DNA from: Sialis fuliginosa
Lineage: Eukaryota; Arthropoda; Insecta; Megaloptera; Sialidae
Direction of reading: 5' to 3'
DNA: 64,000 nt
NCBI GenBank assembly: GCA_961205875.1
Contig: OY540816.1
Span: forward strand, 6,024,701 to 6,088,700
Shown: positions 35,646 to 44,995 of the stretch, piece after piece
How the letters are laid out: each line of letters starts with the position of its first letter
How positions within the stretch are numbered: the stretch's first letter is position 1
The notes under the pieces: model-generated
Databases searched by the model: none
The model's input: the letters and a program-made list of their open reading frames with translations, nothing else
What the model was told of the DNA's origin: nothing
Made by a program: the position numbers and the translations under genes

Positions 35646-36464
35646 TAATGTTATTTTGTTTCATCTTACAAATATAATATCATTGATCGTACACAATACT
35701 TATTGTTCAATTTTGTTTATTTTCAAATATACACATATATAGATACCGATCTATTTACTAGAAACTATAAATTACTATTCGATTGATATCTTCAATAAAC
35801 ACTTTTCCCGAGTAGTTCCTGTGTACTTTCTCCCCTATTTTTCTGCATATATTCAAAGTACGCACGCGCAAATGTGTCTTTGTCAAGATTCTTTGTGCAA
35901 GATTGAAGCACTCCAAGGGGTCGCATTACATTCAAGTACCTTACGTCGCATGTGAACAGCTCTATTGCTCAAAATAAGTCTTCGTTGAAAAGTTTCACCC
36001 ATTCTTTGAAGTGGCTGTTTCGCGAACGAAACTTCTGGATGTGATATCATATGGAGTGTCAGTGGCGGGCTATATGTTAGATACAAATGCACTCTATATA
36101 GGTGATTCGAACAGGGTTTGGATTAAATAATCAACAGTTATAATTCCGATAATTGAATTTTCTGACACCAAAAATCCTCGTATTTCAAAATCATATTTCA
36201 TATTTCAACAAAATTATGACGTGTTGATAATGCCGCGATGATAATTAAAATATTATTGCTTTATCTGTTTCACTGTTTTTGTATGAAAACAAATATGTAT
36301 CTCTAAATACAAATAAATTAGTGTAACCAATTCTATCAAAAAATAACTAGATACGTATTTTTTTATATTGAATATGGTAAAATACATATGGGCATTTCTC
36401 TACAACCTTTAAATTTCTATTTACCAATGATTAATTAGTATTTAACGATCTTCTTTGTTTTTCT
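35646..36464. other. Unassigned; GC-richer block at 35840-36110
   Basis: A 69-codon minus-strand frame covers 35883-36092. Its translation is not recognised, and no splice or promoter context supports it. The rest is AT-rich. Confidence 0.25.
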
Positions 36465-36536
36465 GTCAGGAGGGGTCCCTGAAAAATAATTGTTCAAAAG
36501 AGGGTCCCTAGACCTCAACAGTTTAAGAACCGCTGT
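36465..36536 (-). repeat. hAT-type terminus (CAGCGGTTCTTAAACTG)
   Basis: Read on the minus strand from 36536, the sequence is CAGCGGTTCTTAAACTGTTG followed by 'aggtctagggaccctc', the known end type of many hAT elements. The partner end was not found. Confidence 0.5.
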
Positions 36537-36824
36537 CCTAAAAATAAAATTAAGTCTTTTAATTAACTAAACATCAGTCTTAACTAATTTAAGGAACATT
36601 TTAAGTAAAGTGATAAGACATAGGCATGCTCATAATTCAAAGTCCCAATTTTAAAATTTTGACAGTCATAATCGTCATAAAAACAGCTTAAATTCCTCAT
36701 TACGATGTTCATGGACTTAATTCTAAAATCTTCTGAACCTAAAACAAAGATATACAGATCATTGAGATAGTCATCTGGAGAATGAAACGGTTTCTTGTCT
36801 CCTTATGTAGCAGAGGACTGTCGC

Positions 36825-37383
36825 CAGGGGACTGTTTAATTTGATTGAATGTTAAGGTATATTAAAATCCATTAATTATTACATACTTTTGCTGTATAAA
36901 AACAATATTTACCATTTTATTTAAAACGATACACTTAATAGATAATCAAAATACACAAAACAAAGAAAAATAATACTCACCAGGGGACTGTTTATCGTTG
37001 TGTACCCAAGCGTACTCTTTCGCCCAAAGCTCGTTTAACACTGATCAAAATCGCGTCAGGGTACTTTTGGCGGTAAAAGAACTAACTTTAGGTCATTGGC
37101 GATTCGTTACACGCATTAACATGTCCGTCTTTGCTGTAGAAGACGTGGCACGTAATTAAAAATTTAGACAGGGGGACTGTTCATAAAATTTTGGGACAAA
37201 CTTTAGATTTAATTTTAATATTTAAAATATAGTTTAATTAAGTTTTTATGAAGAACTAATAATTTATCGTTTAATATTGATCAAAAATTGTGAAATTATT
37301 TAATTGATTTACAAGGCTAGTATTGTAGTTAATGAATTCTATAGCAACTGTTTTGGTTTTGTGACACTCCAGGGGACTGTTCT
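36825..37383 (+). repeat. Four dispersed CAGGGGACTGTT motifs
   Basis: The motif starts at about 36825, 36981, 37169 and 37370 in the same orientation, spaced 156, 188 and 201 bases apart. Three are followed by TTA or TCA. The sequence between them is AT-rich and not obviously repeated. The function is unknown. Confidence 0.5.
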
Positions 37384-37599
37384 TGGACATTAAAAATACA
37401 TTTTTAATACAAACATAGTTCTTTTAAATCAGACATTTCATGTCGTGCACACAGATTAAGTAGTTATCTATCAAAATTAATTGAAATATAAATATTTATT
37501 CGCGTATTTTATGAAATTTAGGCCCGGGACAGCGAGTTGCCCACTTTGCTGAGAAACACCCATATAGATAGTATTGATTGTACTAGTAGCACTGCATTA

Positions 37600-38165
37600 A
37601 TGATATTATTTTAGATGCCAGGCAATTTTTTATTATAAAAAGAAGATATTATAAAGTTTGTTTGTAAAGCGTCGATTACATTGAGCGAGTTTACAAGCTA
37701 ACAAGCCAGCTTGTTAGCTTGTAAACTCGCTCAGTGTCATCATGTTCACAAGTTAACAAGCTGCTTGTAAACAATCTGCTACAAAAGTTGAAAGCCGGGC
37801 TACTTTACTCGCTGGCTTGTTAGCTTGCTAGCTTGTAAACTAGCCGTGTGTCATCGTAGTAGATAGTTCACTAGCTGCTAGTATCTCGGTGATTCCTGGT
37901 TTCAGTGTCTATTAAATGTATTCACAACGCGTGGTTTACTCGCTATCTAGTTGGCTACTGAGCGAGTGGAAAGTTTTGTGTGTCATCATCACTATCTGTT
38001 ACAAGCTGGCTTGTTAGCTTGTAAACTCGCTCAATGTAATCTACCCTTAAGGAACTGCAAATATGACAGTGTCGGATGTTGTGCATGAAATTATATTCAA
38101 CATAGGAAATGACATACTATAAATAACTTCAGATAATTTTGACTAAACTGATTTTAATGTCATTG
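37600..38165 (+). repeat. Dispersed repeat P, copy 1, interrupted by a MITE
   Basis: Left part (37605-37667) and right part (38048-38165) together match the uninterrupted sequence at 39690-39895: 'gatattataaagtttgttt' joins 'ggaactgcaaatatgac', then 'ataacttcaga' and 'cattgttagtaagta'. The MITE at 37668-38047 splits this copy. Confidence 0.8.
37668..38047. mobile_element. TAA-flanked MITE, Harbinger-like
   Basis: The 380-bp insert begins AGCGTCGATTACATTGAGCG and ends with the complement of AGGGTAGATTACATTGAGCG. TAA is present on both sides (37665-37667, 38048-38050). The related locus at 39690-39895 has a single TAA (39751-39753) at the same point, which gives an empty site. Several internal copies of 'agcttgtaaactcgctca' or its complement may be transposase-binding repeats. 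A 3-bp TAA duplication fits the PIF/Harbinger group. Confidence 0.9.
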
Positions 38166-38454
38166 TTAGTAAGTAGGTAAGAATTAACAGTTAGCCTTTA
38201 TTCTGAATTTGGATGAATAATGTCAAAGACCATAGACATATGTGACTGTGTAACCTGAAGCGATGTTGCTGTAATAGTAATACAGACATAATAATGCACT
38301 AATACATTTATATAATATTTGTTTACACATTTGATATATAAATCCTAAGAATGTGCTGAATATGTACATTGTACATAGTATTATACATATATGTTATAGT
38401 AAACAAAATAATTTCTATTATATTATAATTTAATATTACACATTATTATACAGT

Positions 38455-39231
38455 GCGAGCACGATGAAAGGAACAAATTCGTTTAAAATTCAAGTAATTA
38501 TTTTGTGGAAAAACGCTCGAAAATTGAATACAGGGTGTCTCAGGAAAAACATATGCAGTCATCATTGATTTTTTTAAATAGAACACCCTATATATTATAC
38601 CATTTTTGAATTGTGCGATAAATTCTGAACACTTTTTGTACAGCATATCATATCTCTAAAATCAGTGGTTTTCGGAATAATGACGTTTGAAAATTGACAT
38701 TTTGAAATACAATAAAATAAAATGTTTAAATTGAAAAAAATAAACTTTAAACATTTTTTTAAAAGCCAACAAAAACATCCTGGTACCTATGGCAAAAAGA
38801 AAAAACATTGAACTTTTTTTTTCCTTTTTTTTCTTTTTTTTTTCTTTTTTTTTCATCTTTTTTTCTTTTCTTTGCAATACCAGGATGTTTTTGTTGGCTT
38901 TAAAAAAAATGTTCAAAGTTTATTTTTTCAATTTAAACATTTTATTTGACTTGTGTGTATTTCAAAATGTTAATTTTCAAAAGTCATTATTCCGAAAACC
39001 ACTGATTTTAGAGATATAATATGTTTAGAAAAAGTGTTCAGAATTTATTGCACAATTCAAAAATGGTATAATATATAGGGTGTTCCATTTAAAAAAATCA
39101 ATGATGACTGCATATGTTTTTCCTGAGACACCCTGTATACAATTTTCTTATGTCAAAAAATCCGCAACTAAAAATACTAATCGACTGGTCCGAGCGTTTT
39201 TGCACAAAATAATTACCTGAATTTTAAACGA
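38455..39231. repeat. Foldback family N, copy 1
   Basis: The arms start 'cacgatgaaaggaacaaatt' and include 'acagggtgtctcaggaaaaa' and 'tctaaaatcagtggttttcg'; the right arm is the complement. The centre (38790-38880) is a poly-pyrimidine tract between two 'taccaggatgtttttgttgg' arms. Reading frames across the tract are low complexity and are not genes. Confidence 0.8.
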
Positions 39232-39515
39232 ATTTGCACAATTCTTTAATACATTATTTTGTTCTATATTGAACGGTTTAGGCAGCGTATTACAAAACAG
39301 CGCGCCGACGGCAAAATTTTTTCCGACTTGATTTACTATTATCGTCACTGCTTAGTTGTTATGTTACCTAACGTAAAAAAATATAGCCTATAACCTGGCC
39401 AGAGAACGTACCTATGAATTAAAAAAAAAACACGTAAATCGGATAAATGGTTCTCGAGTGATAAGGTAACTAACGGACAGACAGACAGAGAGACGTTGAG
39501 CTTTATATATATTAA
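39232..39515 (+). repeat. RTE/SINE-like 3' end, copy 3
   Basis: Matches 19440-19708 from 'cacaattctttaatacatta' to the 'gacgttgagctttatatata' tail. It starts where the right arm of foldback N ends. Confidence 0.65.
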
Positions 39516-39689
39516 GGAGAGATTTTTTCTTTTAATAATGTTTTTTTACTCACGTCACTCATGTAAGTTTAAGTAACAAAAAAAATGTATCAGAATATAT
39601 GTAATATAATTTATTGTACACTTCCAACCTTCTTGTAGTGTAATTATATTACTAAATACAGTATTTTTCTATTTTATTTTATTCTATTC

Positions 39690-39895
39690 TATTATTTTAG
39701 ATACCAGACAATTTTTTATTATAAAAAAAAGATATTATAAAGTTTGTTTATAAGGAACTGCAAATATGACATTGTCGGAAGTTGGAAGTAGGAAATTACA
39801 TATTGTGAGTGAGACAAAAATATTTTTATATTAAATGGAAAAATAACTTCAGAAAATTTTGACTAAACTAATTTTAATATCATTGTTAGTAAGTA
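39690..39895 (+). repeat. Dispersed repeat P, copy 2 (empty site)
   Basis: An uninterrupted relative of 37605-38165. The junction 'gtttataaggaactgc' lies at 39745-39760 and lacks the 380-bp MITE. Confidence 0.8.
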
Positions 39896-40275
39896 CGAAT
39901 TAACAGATAAAGAAGAGCTAGATATTTCCATAATTAATTGATTTTAATAGATTCAAATGAATATAGTAATATTTTTTTGGGCATATTTTACTGATCGAAC
40001 TTTCCTCTAGATATTTTTAATTGAAACTCTTGAGTATACATAAAAAAATCCAGTACTATAATATCTAAATGTACCTTAAGAACGGTGGGCAAAAAGGTGC
40101 AAATTAACAAATTTAACTTGCAATTATTTTTACAATCAACTAATGTTCGGAAGTCATTTTGGTTTGTAGAATGTAGAACTAAAATTATATTTCTGAATTT
40201 GGATAACTTGTTTATTATTGGTTTTGAAAGTTATTTCATACAATTGAGTAAAATTTAAAGTAATATAAAACTGAG
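39896..40275. other. AT-rich, nothing recognised
   Basis: No gene or element recognised. Confidence 0.4.
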
Positions 40276-40279
40276 TTAA

Positions 40280-40409
40280 CCCTTTAACGCCCAAGAGTGT
40301 GTCAACGCAACATTAAAAATTGGGGAACTTGGGCCCCCCAAAAATATATAAACATATCAACAAAACATATCTTATAATTTTTGAAAACATCCCTTTGGGC
40401 ATTAATGGG
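40280..40409. mobile_element. piggyBac-type MITE
   Basis: The 130-bp element begins CCCTTTAACGCCCAAGAG and ends with the complement of CCCATTAATGCCCAAAGG. TTAA flanks both sides exactly (40276-40279, 40410-40413), the target duplication used by piggyBac elements. It is non-coding. Confidence 0.85.
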
Positions 40410-40413
40410 TTAA

Positions 40414-41129
40414 AAAACCATTCAAGAACAAAATCCTTTTTTAATGACTACAAATTAATAATGGGTAATAGCTTTGACAAAAAATGAAATTTGGTTATAG
40501 AATTTTCAGACGCTACTGAAGATATATTGAAGATATCCTTGCATAAAAATACTGTAGGTGTATCGAATATGCATCATCCATTCTTCCTGCGATAATAAAG
40601 TATATCTCGTGGATCAACTAAAGCAGATTTATCTGAATCTGTGTTGGTAAAATTCAGTTCACGTGTTGTGGGGAATCAATAATAGGCATTTAAGTGTTAT
40701 TGGCCTTTTAGAAAAAAATACTCTGGTGCACAATATAGGGATATAAAATAAAGGATAGTACATTCGAAAATAAAATAGACAGAGAGGAAAATATCTGATT
40801 TTACTAAGGCTTAAAAATGATTACCGAAATGTGTAGTAATACATAAAATATATATATATTTATTAAATGTATATATACATACTTATATTAATTTTAATTA
40901 ACATGTGTGGTATATTTAAATATTAACAATGCAAAAATAAACAAGCATGGGGTGGGGTGAGATCCTTTAGATCCACACAATCAACGTCCCAACACGGTAT
41001 GATTATAAATATTTGAATACTGATTATTCATTGTTTCCGTATAGTTTATGTGAATATTTTTTTAATATGTATATTTGTATATGAAAAATTTAAATGGAAT
41101 TGGTCAGAAATAAAACTCACCTTTGTATT
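40414..41129. other. AT-rich, nothing recognised
   Basis: It contains a short 'atatatatatt' tract near 40850. No gene was found. Confidence 0.4.
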
Positions 41130-41645
41130 ATGAATATTAGTTTTCTAATATCCTAATTTATAATATCCTATTTATTAGTTTTTAAAATTCAAATTTTAAG
41201 GTTGGTTTTCGCCTTTCACCTCTTCTATGGATGTTTAGGCACGTATAACAAAAAAGTACTAAAATACATTTTTCATTATTTGTATTGTAGAATATTTATG
41301 CTGTTTCAAGTAAATCCGACCAAAAAAAACTTTATACCCCTTTTTACCTCCTTAGGGGTTGAATTAACAAAAAAAAATACTGAAATACATTTTTCATTAT
41401 TTGTACTGTAGAATATTTATGCTAAGTTTCAAGTAAATCCGACAAAAAAAAATTGATACCCCTTTTTACCCCCTTAGAGGTTGAATTTTGAAAAATCCGT
41501 TCTTTCAGATCATAATTACGTCAAGACGCTTCGTTGGGATGCCAATCGAAGCTTCTTGACGAAATTATGATCTGAAAGAAAGGATTTTTCAAAATTCAAC
41601 ACACACACAGACATCTTTCTGAAAATAGTGTTAATATACTATATA
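41130..41645 (+). repeat. RTE-like repeat: two ~121-bp tandem units and a palindrome
   Basis: Two units containing 'aaaatacatttttcattatt', 'gtttcaagtaaatccgac' and 'atacccctttttacc' occupy about 41246-41366 and 41367-41490. A near-perfect hairpin follows at 41480-41600: the left arm 'ctttcagatcataattacgt' pairs with 'gaaattatgatctgaaag', with loop 'ttgggatgccaat'. Non-coding. Confidence 0.7.
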
Positions 41646-43204
41646 CTAGGGGCTTTGCCCCTGGGCGCTACGCGCCCCAACCCCAAATCGTGCCACATTT
41701 AATAAAATATTGATTGATAAAATAAAAATTATTATTTTATATTAACTTTTGTCATATCAAATTTTCATAAAATATTTCAATGTAATTGTTTTAAATGCTG
41801 ATAAGTAAATAATTCCTGAATTTGGCGGGGATAATCATTTATCATTATTACCTTTCCAGTAATATTACAGTTTACATGTACAAATCACCCTAACATCAGA
41901 ACGTACTCGGGTCTCAGCCTACGGCTGCGACCCTCGTAATTTATACCTTTACCATTAATATTAATAATGCCTTTGAGAAATTACCAAAAAATCATTGTGA
42001 ATATCATTTTCCACATTTTTTGGCATACAACATATTCAAAGAATGCGTTGAAGTATTTTCGATGTTATTTATTAGGTTAAATTATCTTATTACGATTTTT
42101 GTTTTATGTTTACGCAATTTTATGAAAATATAGCAAAAAAAAATTTTCAAGACCACGACCCTGACTTTAACATATTTATTATTTTTATAAATGTCTCAAG
42201 CTGTTAACTTTTGTTCAATTTCAATCAAATCAATTTTTTTCGTCACGATTAAAAAATAGCAATTTTAAATATTTTTTAATGCGGTGCCACTGACAATACT
42301 AAAGGAATTTATTAAATAAATTTAAAAAATCGCAAAAATCATTAATTTTTCAACATATCTGGTGTTTACCTTTAATACTCCAGCCCTGTCTTTATTATTA
42401 TTTAATATACATTGTTCGATACATTACATATATCTTTGAACCACCAAATGATTTTCAAAAATGTTTATTATGCAACTCTTAAAAAATAACAATTTAAAAT
42501 ATTTTTTACATTGCGCACCTGACTTAATTGTTAATAAATATAAATTTTTGGGCAAATTACATCAATCCCCACAACAACCAAATGTCCAAAATAACCGTTT
42601 CATTTTAATACAATTATATCAGAAAAAATCAATAAAAAATATTCTTGTAACCACGGTCCTGACGTAATTCTTATTAAATATAAACGTTTTGATATTAAAT
42701 ATAAATTATTATACTAATTACATCAATACACCAACCAATTTTGGTTAAAATTTTCATTTATATACAATTTAATTGGAATGTACCAATTTGACACATTTCT
42801 GTACACGCCCCTGACGTATTTCAAATAAAAAACAGCTGTTTATGACAGGCAAATATCAAGTCCACGTGGAGTGTTTAAAATTCATACGAAATGTCAATTT
42901 TTGACCAATCACAGCGACGAAATTCTAAGAATTCCAAAAACAAAAGCCGAGTGTCGAAACTCTTAAATTTCAAACTAAACGTCAGATAGCAAAATTTCGT
43001 GTAAATTTTACATGTAGTGTCTCGCATAAAAATACATATCACGGAAAATAGAAATATTTTGAATAAAATAATTATCCATTACACTGCATAAAGGACGAAT
43101 CTAAAAACAGGCAAAGTATGAAAAAAATCCAGTGAAAGGTTTAACGGGCTATAAATTGATTGTCGCCGGACAGACATACAAACAAATATATATATATATA
43201 TATA
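41646..43204 (+). repeat. RTE/SINE-like retroposon region
   Basis: The head 'tactaggggctttgcccctg' and 'ggcgctacgcgcccc' is followed by 'cctacggctgcgaccctcg', all typical of non-coding RTE-related retroposons. The end 'gccggacagacatacaaaca' leads into an (AT)n tract (43187-43203), where the Penelope-gypsy composite begins. The 68-codon frame inside is not a gene. Confidence 0.5.
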
Positions 43205-43263
43205 AAAAAATAAAAACAAACTTGTTTGTTTAAACGTCAAAATTTATTAAAGAAGAGGAAACC

Positions 43264-43295
43264 GCAAGCTTTCGATTCACAGAATCATCGTCAGG
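43264..43295 (-). ncRNA. Hammerhead-like core in the Penelope 3' region (left copy)
   Basis: On the minus strand CTGACGA, a hairpin GATTC-TGT-GAATC and GAAA follow in order, the layout of a hammerhead ribozyme core (CUGANGA, stem II, GAAA). One extra base (T) lies before stem II, and stems I and III are short. Hammerhead motifs are known from Penelope-like elements. Activity is not shown by the sequence. Confidence 0.4.
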
Positions 43296-43524
43296 CTAAA
43301 ATATAATAAGTAACAATTAAATACAATAAATATAATGCAAAATATTGATATTTTAAAATAAAAATTCAGAAATATACCTATTAATAAAGATTTAAATTTG
43401 AGAAAGATGTCGTTATCTCAATAAAATTCATGTGACTACGGAAATGTTTGAAAAAATAACAAATCTCTTAGTAACTCAAATAGTTACTAAGGAACGAAAA
43501 AATTGATTTAAAAAATGACAATAA

Positions 43525-44340
43525 TTAATTATTTAAAATTGTGTTGTAAATAGTAGATAATGTGGATATGTCAGTTTTCTTGTTAATTGTATTATTGTTT
43601 CTTTTTATGTGTAACATTTCGGAAATGTAACGTTTAGCTTTATGTTTTTCATTATCTAAAATTTTAGTTTGTTTATAATCAAAAATATGCCCTGTACTAT
43701 TTGTATGTACTGCTAATGCTGTGGATGTTGGTTTTAATCTTGTATCTGATTTATGTTGTGTTATTCTATTGATAAGTTTTTGTGATGTATTACCTACGTA
43801 AATAGTGTTGCAACCCCCACACGGTATACTGTATACCAAATTTGATTTCTTAAAAATGTCTGTTTTTGGTTTAAGTTTTGTGTAGTTGTTTATGTTTTTA
43901 TTGTAAGTTTTAAATACAGTTTTTATGTTGTACTTATTTAAAGTGTTTTTTATTAAATTAGATGTTTTATTTATGTAAGGGATTGTAATGTATTGTGTTG
44001 GTGTTGTATTAGAATTGTTATTATTATTTTTAACCGTGTTGTATAATAAGTGAACTCTTTTTGTTATACATTGTTTAATTAAATTAATTGGATAGTTATT
44101 GTTAAAAAATGCTGTTTTTATTTTGTTTAAATTTTCTTGTCTGAATTGTGGATGTGATAGTTTTAGTGCTCTGTCTATGGTATTGTTTAAAATATTAATT
44201 TTTATGTGTTGTGGATGATTGGAAAAATAATTAATATATCTCCAACTATGTGTGTCTTTTTGGTACCAGTTAGTAAGTATTTGTCCATTGTCGTTAGTAA
44301 GTTGTACATCTAAAAATGCAATTTTATTCTGTTGATACAT
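43525..44340 (-). CDS. Penelope-like polyprotein C-terminus: RT thumb region and GIY-YIG endonuclease (5'-truncated)
   Basis: Penelope-like elements encode a reverse transcriptase fused to a GIY-YIG nuclease that nicks target DNA. The 271-residue frame begins inside the element; the methionine is only the first in the frame. Residues ~8-95 ('AFLDVQL', 'YQKDTHSWRYI', 'RALKLSHPQF') match the end of the reverse transcriptase and thumb region. The catalytic palm (YADD) is absent. Residues ~168-245 form the nuclease: Tyr170, the CGGC zinc-ligand pair at 174-177 typical of Penelope, 'YVG' at 181-183 (the YIG part), Arg192 in 'NRITQH', His212 and Glu241. All expected nuclease residues are present and the frame is clean, but the protein cannot move the element without the missing palm. 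An identical C-terminal part is encoded in the right copy on the opposite strand. Confidence 0.9.
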   Translation of the reverse strand: MYQQNKIAFLDVQLTNDNGQILTNWYQKDTHSWRYINYFSNHPQHIKINILNNTIDRALKLSHPQFRQENLNKIKTAFFNNNYPINLIKQCITKRVHLLYNTVKNNNNNSNTTPTQYITIPYINKTSNLIKNTLNKYNIKTVFKTYNKNINNYTKLKPKTDIFKKSNLVYSIPCGGCNTIYVGNTSQKLINRITQHKSDTRLKPTSTALAVHTNSTGHIFDYKQTKILDNEKHKAKRYISEMLHIKRNNNTINKKTDISTLSTIYNTILNN

Positions 44341-44532
44341 TGTTTAATTAAATTAATTGGATAGTTATTGTTAAAAAATGCTGTTTTTATTTTGTTTAAA
44401 TTTTCTTGTCTGAATTGTGGATGTGATAGTTTTAGTGCTCTGTCTATGGTATTGTTTAAAATATTAATTTTTATGTGTTGTGGATGATTGGAAAAATAAT
44501 TAATATATCTCCAACTATGTGTGTCTTTTTGA
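44068..44532 (-). repeat. Direct duplication inside the Penelope coding region
   Basis: About 195 bases from 'ttgtttaattaaattaattg' to 'ctatgtgtgtctttttg' occur at about 44069-44262 and again at 44338-44532, identical as far as I compared them. The inner copy ends exactly at the gypsy junction; the second unit is joined to the first about 75 bases later. On the minus strand the protein segment from 'QKDTHSW' to 'LIKQCI' is therefore encoded twice. Confidence 0.85.
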
Positions 44533-44663
44533 TGAAGAGAGCAGCAAGTGAGTGAACAAGGGGAACACCAGGGAGCTGTGCATAGATAGATTGTGATCAT
44601 TGTGATTGTATAAATAAAGAGTTGTTTTGTAACAGTTATTTGGTTTGATTTAAGAACATTACA
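44533..44663 (+). repeat. 3' remnant of the gypsy 5' LTR
   Basis: The stretch runs from 'gatgaagagagcagcaagtg' to 'aagaacattaca' and contains 'tataaataaagag' (a polyadenylation-type signal). It ends in CA just before a primer-binding-site-like sequence. Its left part, with the usual TG start and promoter, is missing at the Penelope junction. There is no second LTR in the window. Confidence 0.65.
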
Positions 44664-44664
44664 T

Positions 44665-44678
44665 TGGCGACGAGGATA
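44665..44678 (+). other. Putative primer binding site
   Basis: TGGCGACGAGGATA starts one base after the presumed LTR end. Its complement ends in CCA, as the 3' end of a tRNA would. I cannot name the tRNA. Confidence 0.55.
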
Positions 44679-44995
44679 AAAAAGGTGCGCGAGTGGAAAA
44701 GTAGTTTGATTAATTAACAAGATTAATGGAAAACGCGTAAAAATTTTGTAACAAACAAAAGAAAAAAAAACAGAGGTGAAAAACAAAAGCACCGGGTTGA
44801 AAGAAAAAAAAAGAACAATTTTTTTCTAACAAGATAGTAACAGTAAAAGTGTGTTTGACCTAATTATTTAAATTAACAGGGAAAAGTGACTAGTTAACGT
44901 CGTTTCAACAAGTAAATAAGGGCAATCAGCACGTTTTACATAATTTTTGATTATATGTAACAATCATTTTTCAAAAAAAAAAATCCGTTACAATC
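44679..44995 (+). other. Gypsy untranslated leader
   Basis: The 317-base AT-rich leader lies between the primer binding site and the polyprotein start and holds no frame of note on the plus strand. Confidence 0.6.

Larger units (their letters stand above)
43205..44532 (-). mobile_element. Penelope-like element fragment, left copy
   Basis: It contains the C-terminal coding part (43525-44340), a ~300-bp 3' region with the conserved 'gcctgacgatgattctgtga' block on the minus strand, and a direct duplication at its inner edge. It is truncated on its 5' side against the gypsy sequence. Insertion against an AT microsatellite fits the target preference described for this group. Confidence 0.85.

Noticed and set aside
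38662-39019. Lys-rich and Phe-rich frames as membrane or nuclear proteins
   Set aside because: They cross the homopolymer centre of foldback N and read the two arms of the hairpin.
44310-44792. 160-codon minus-strand frame as a distinct protein
   Set aside because: Its second half is the duplicated Penelope segment and its first half is antisense LTR and leader of gypsy; it is a junction artefact.
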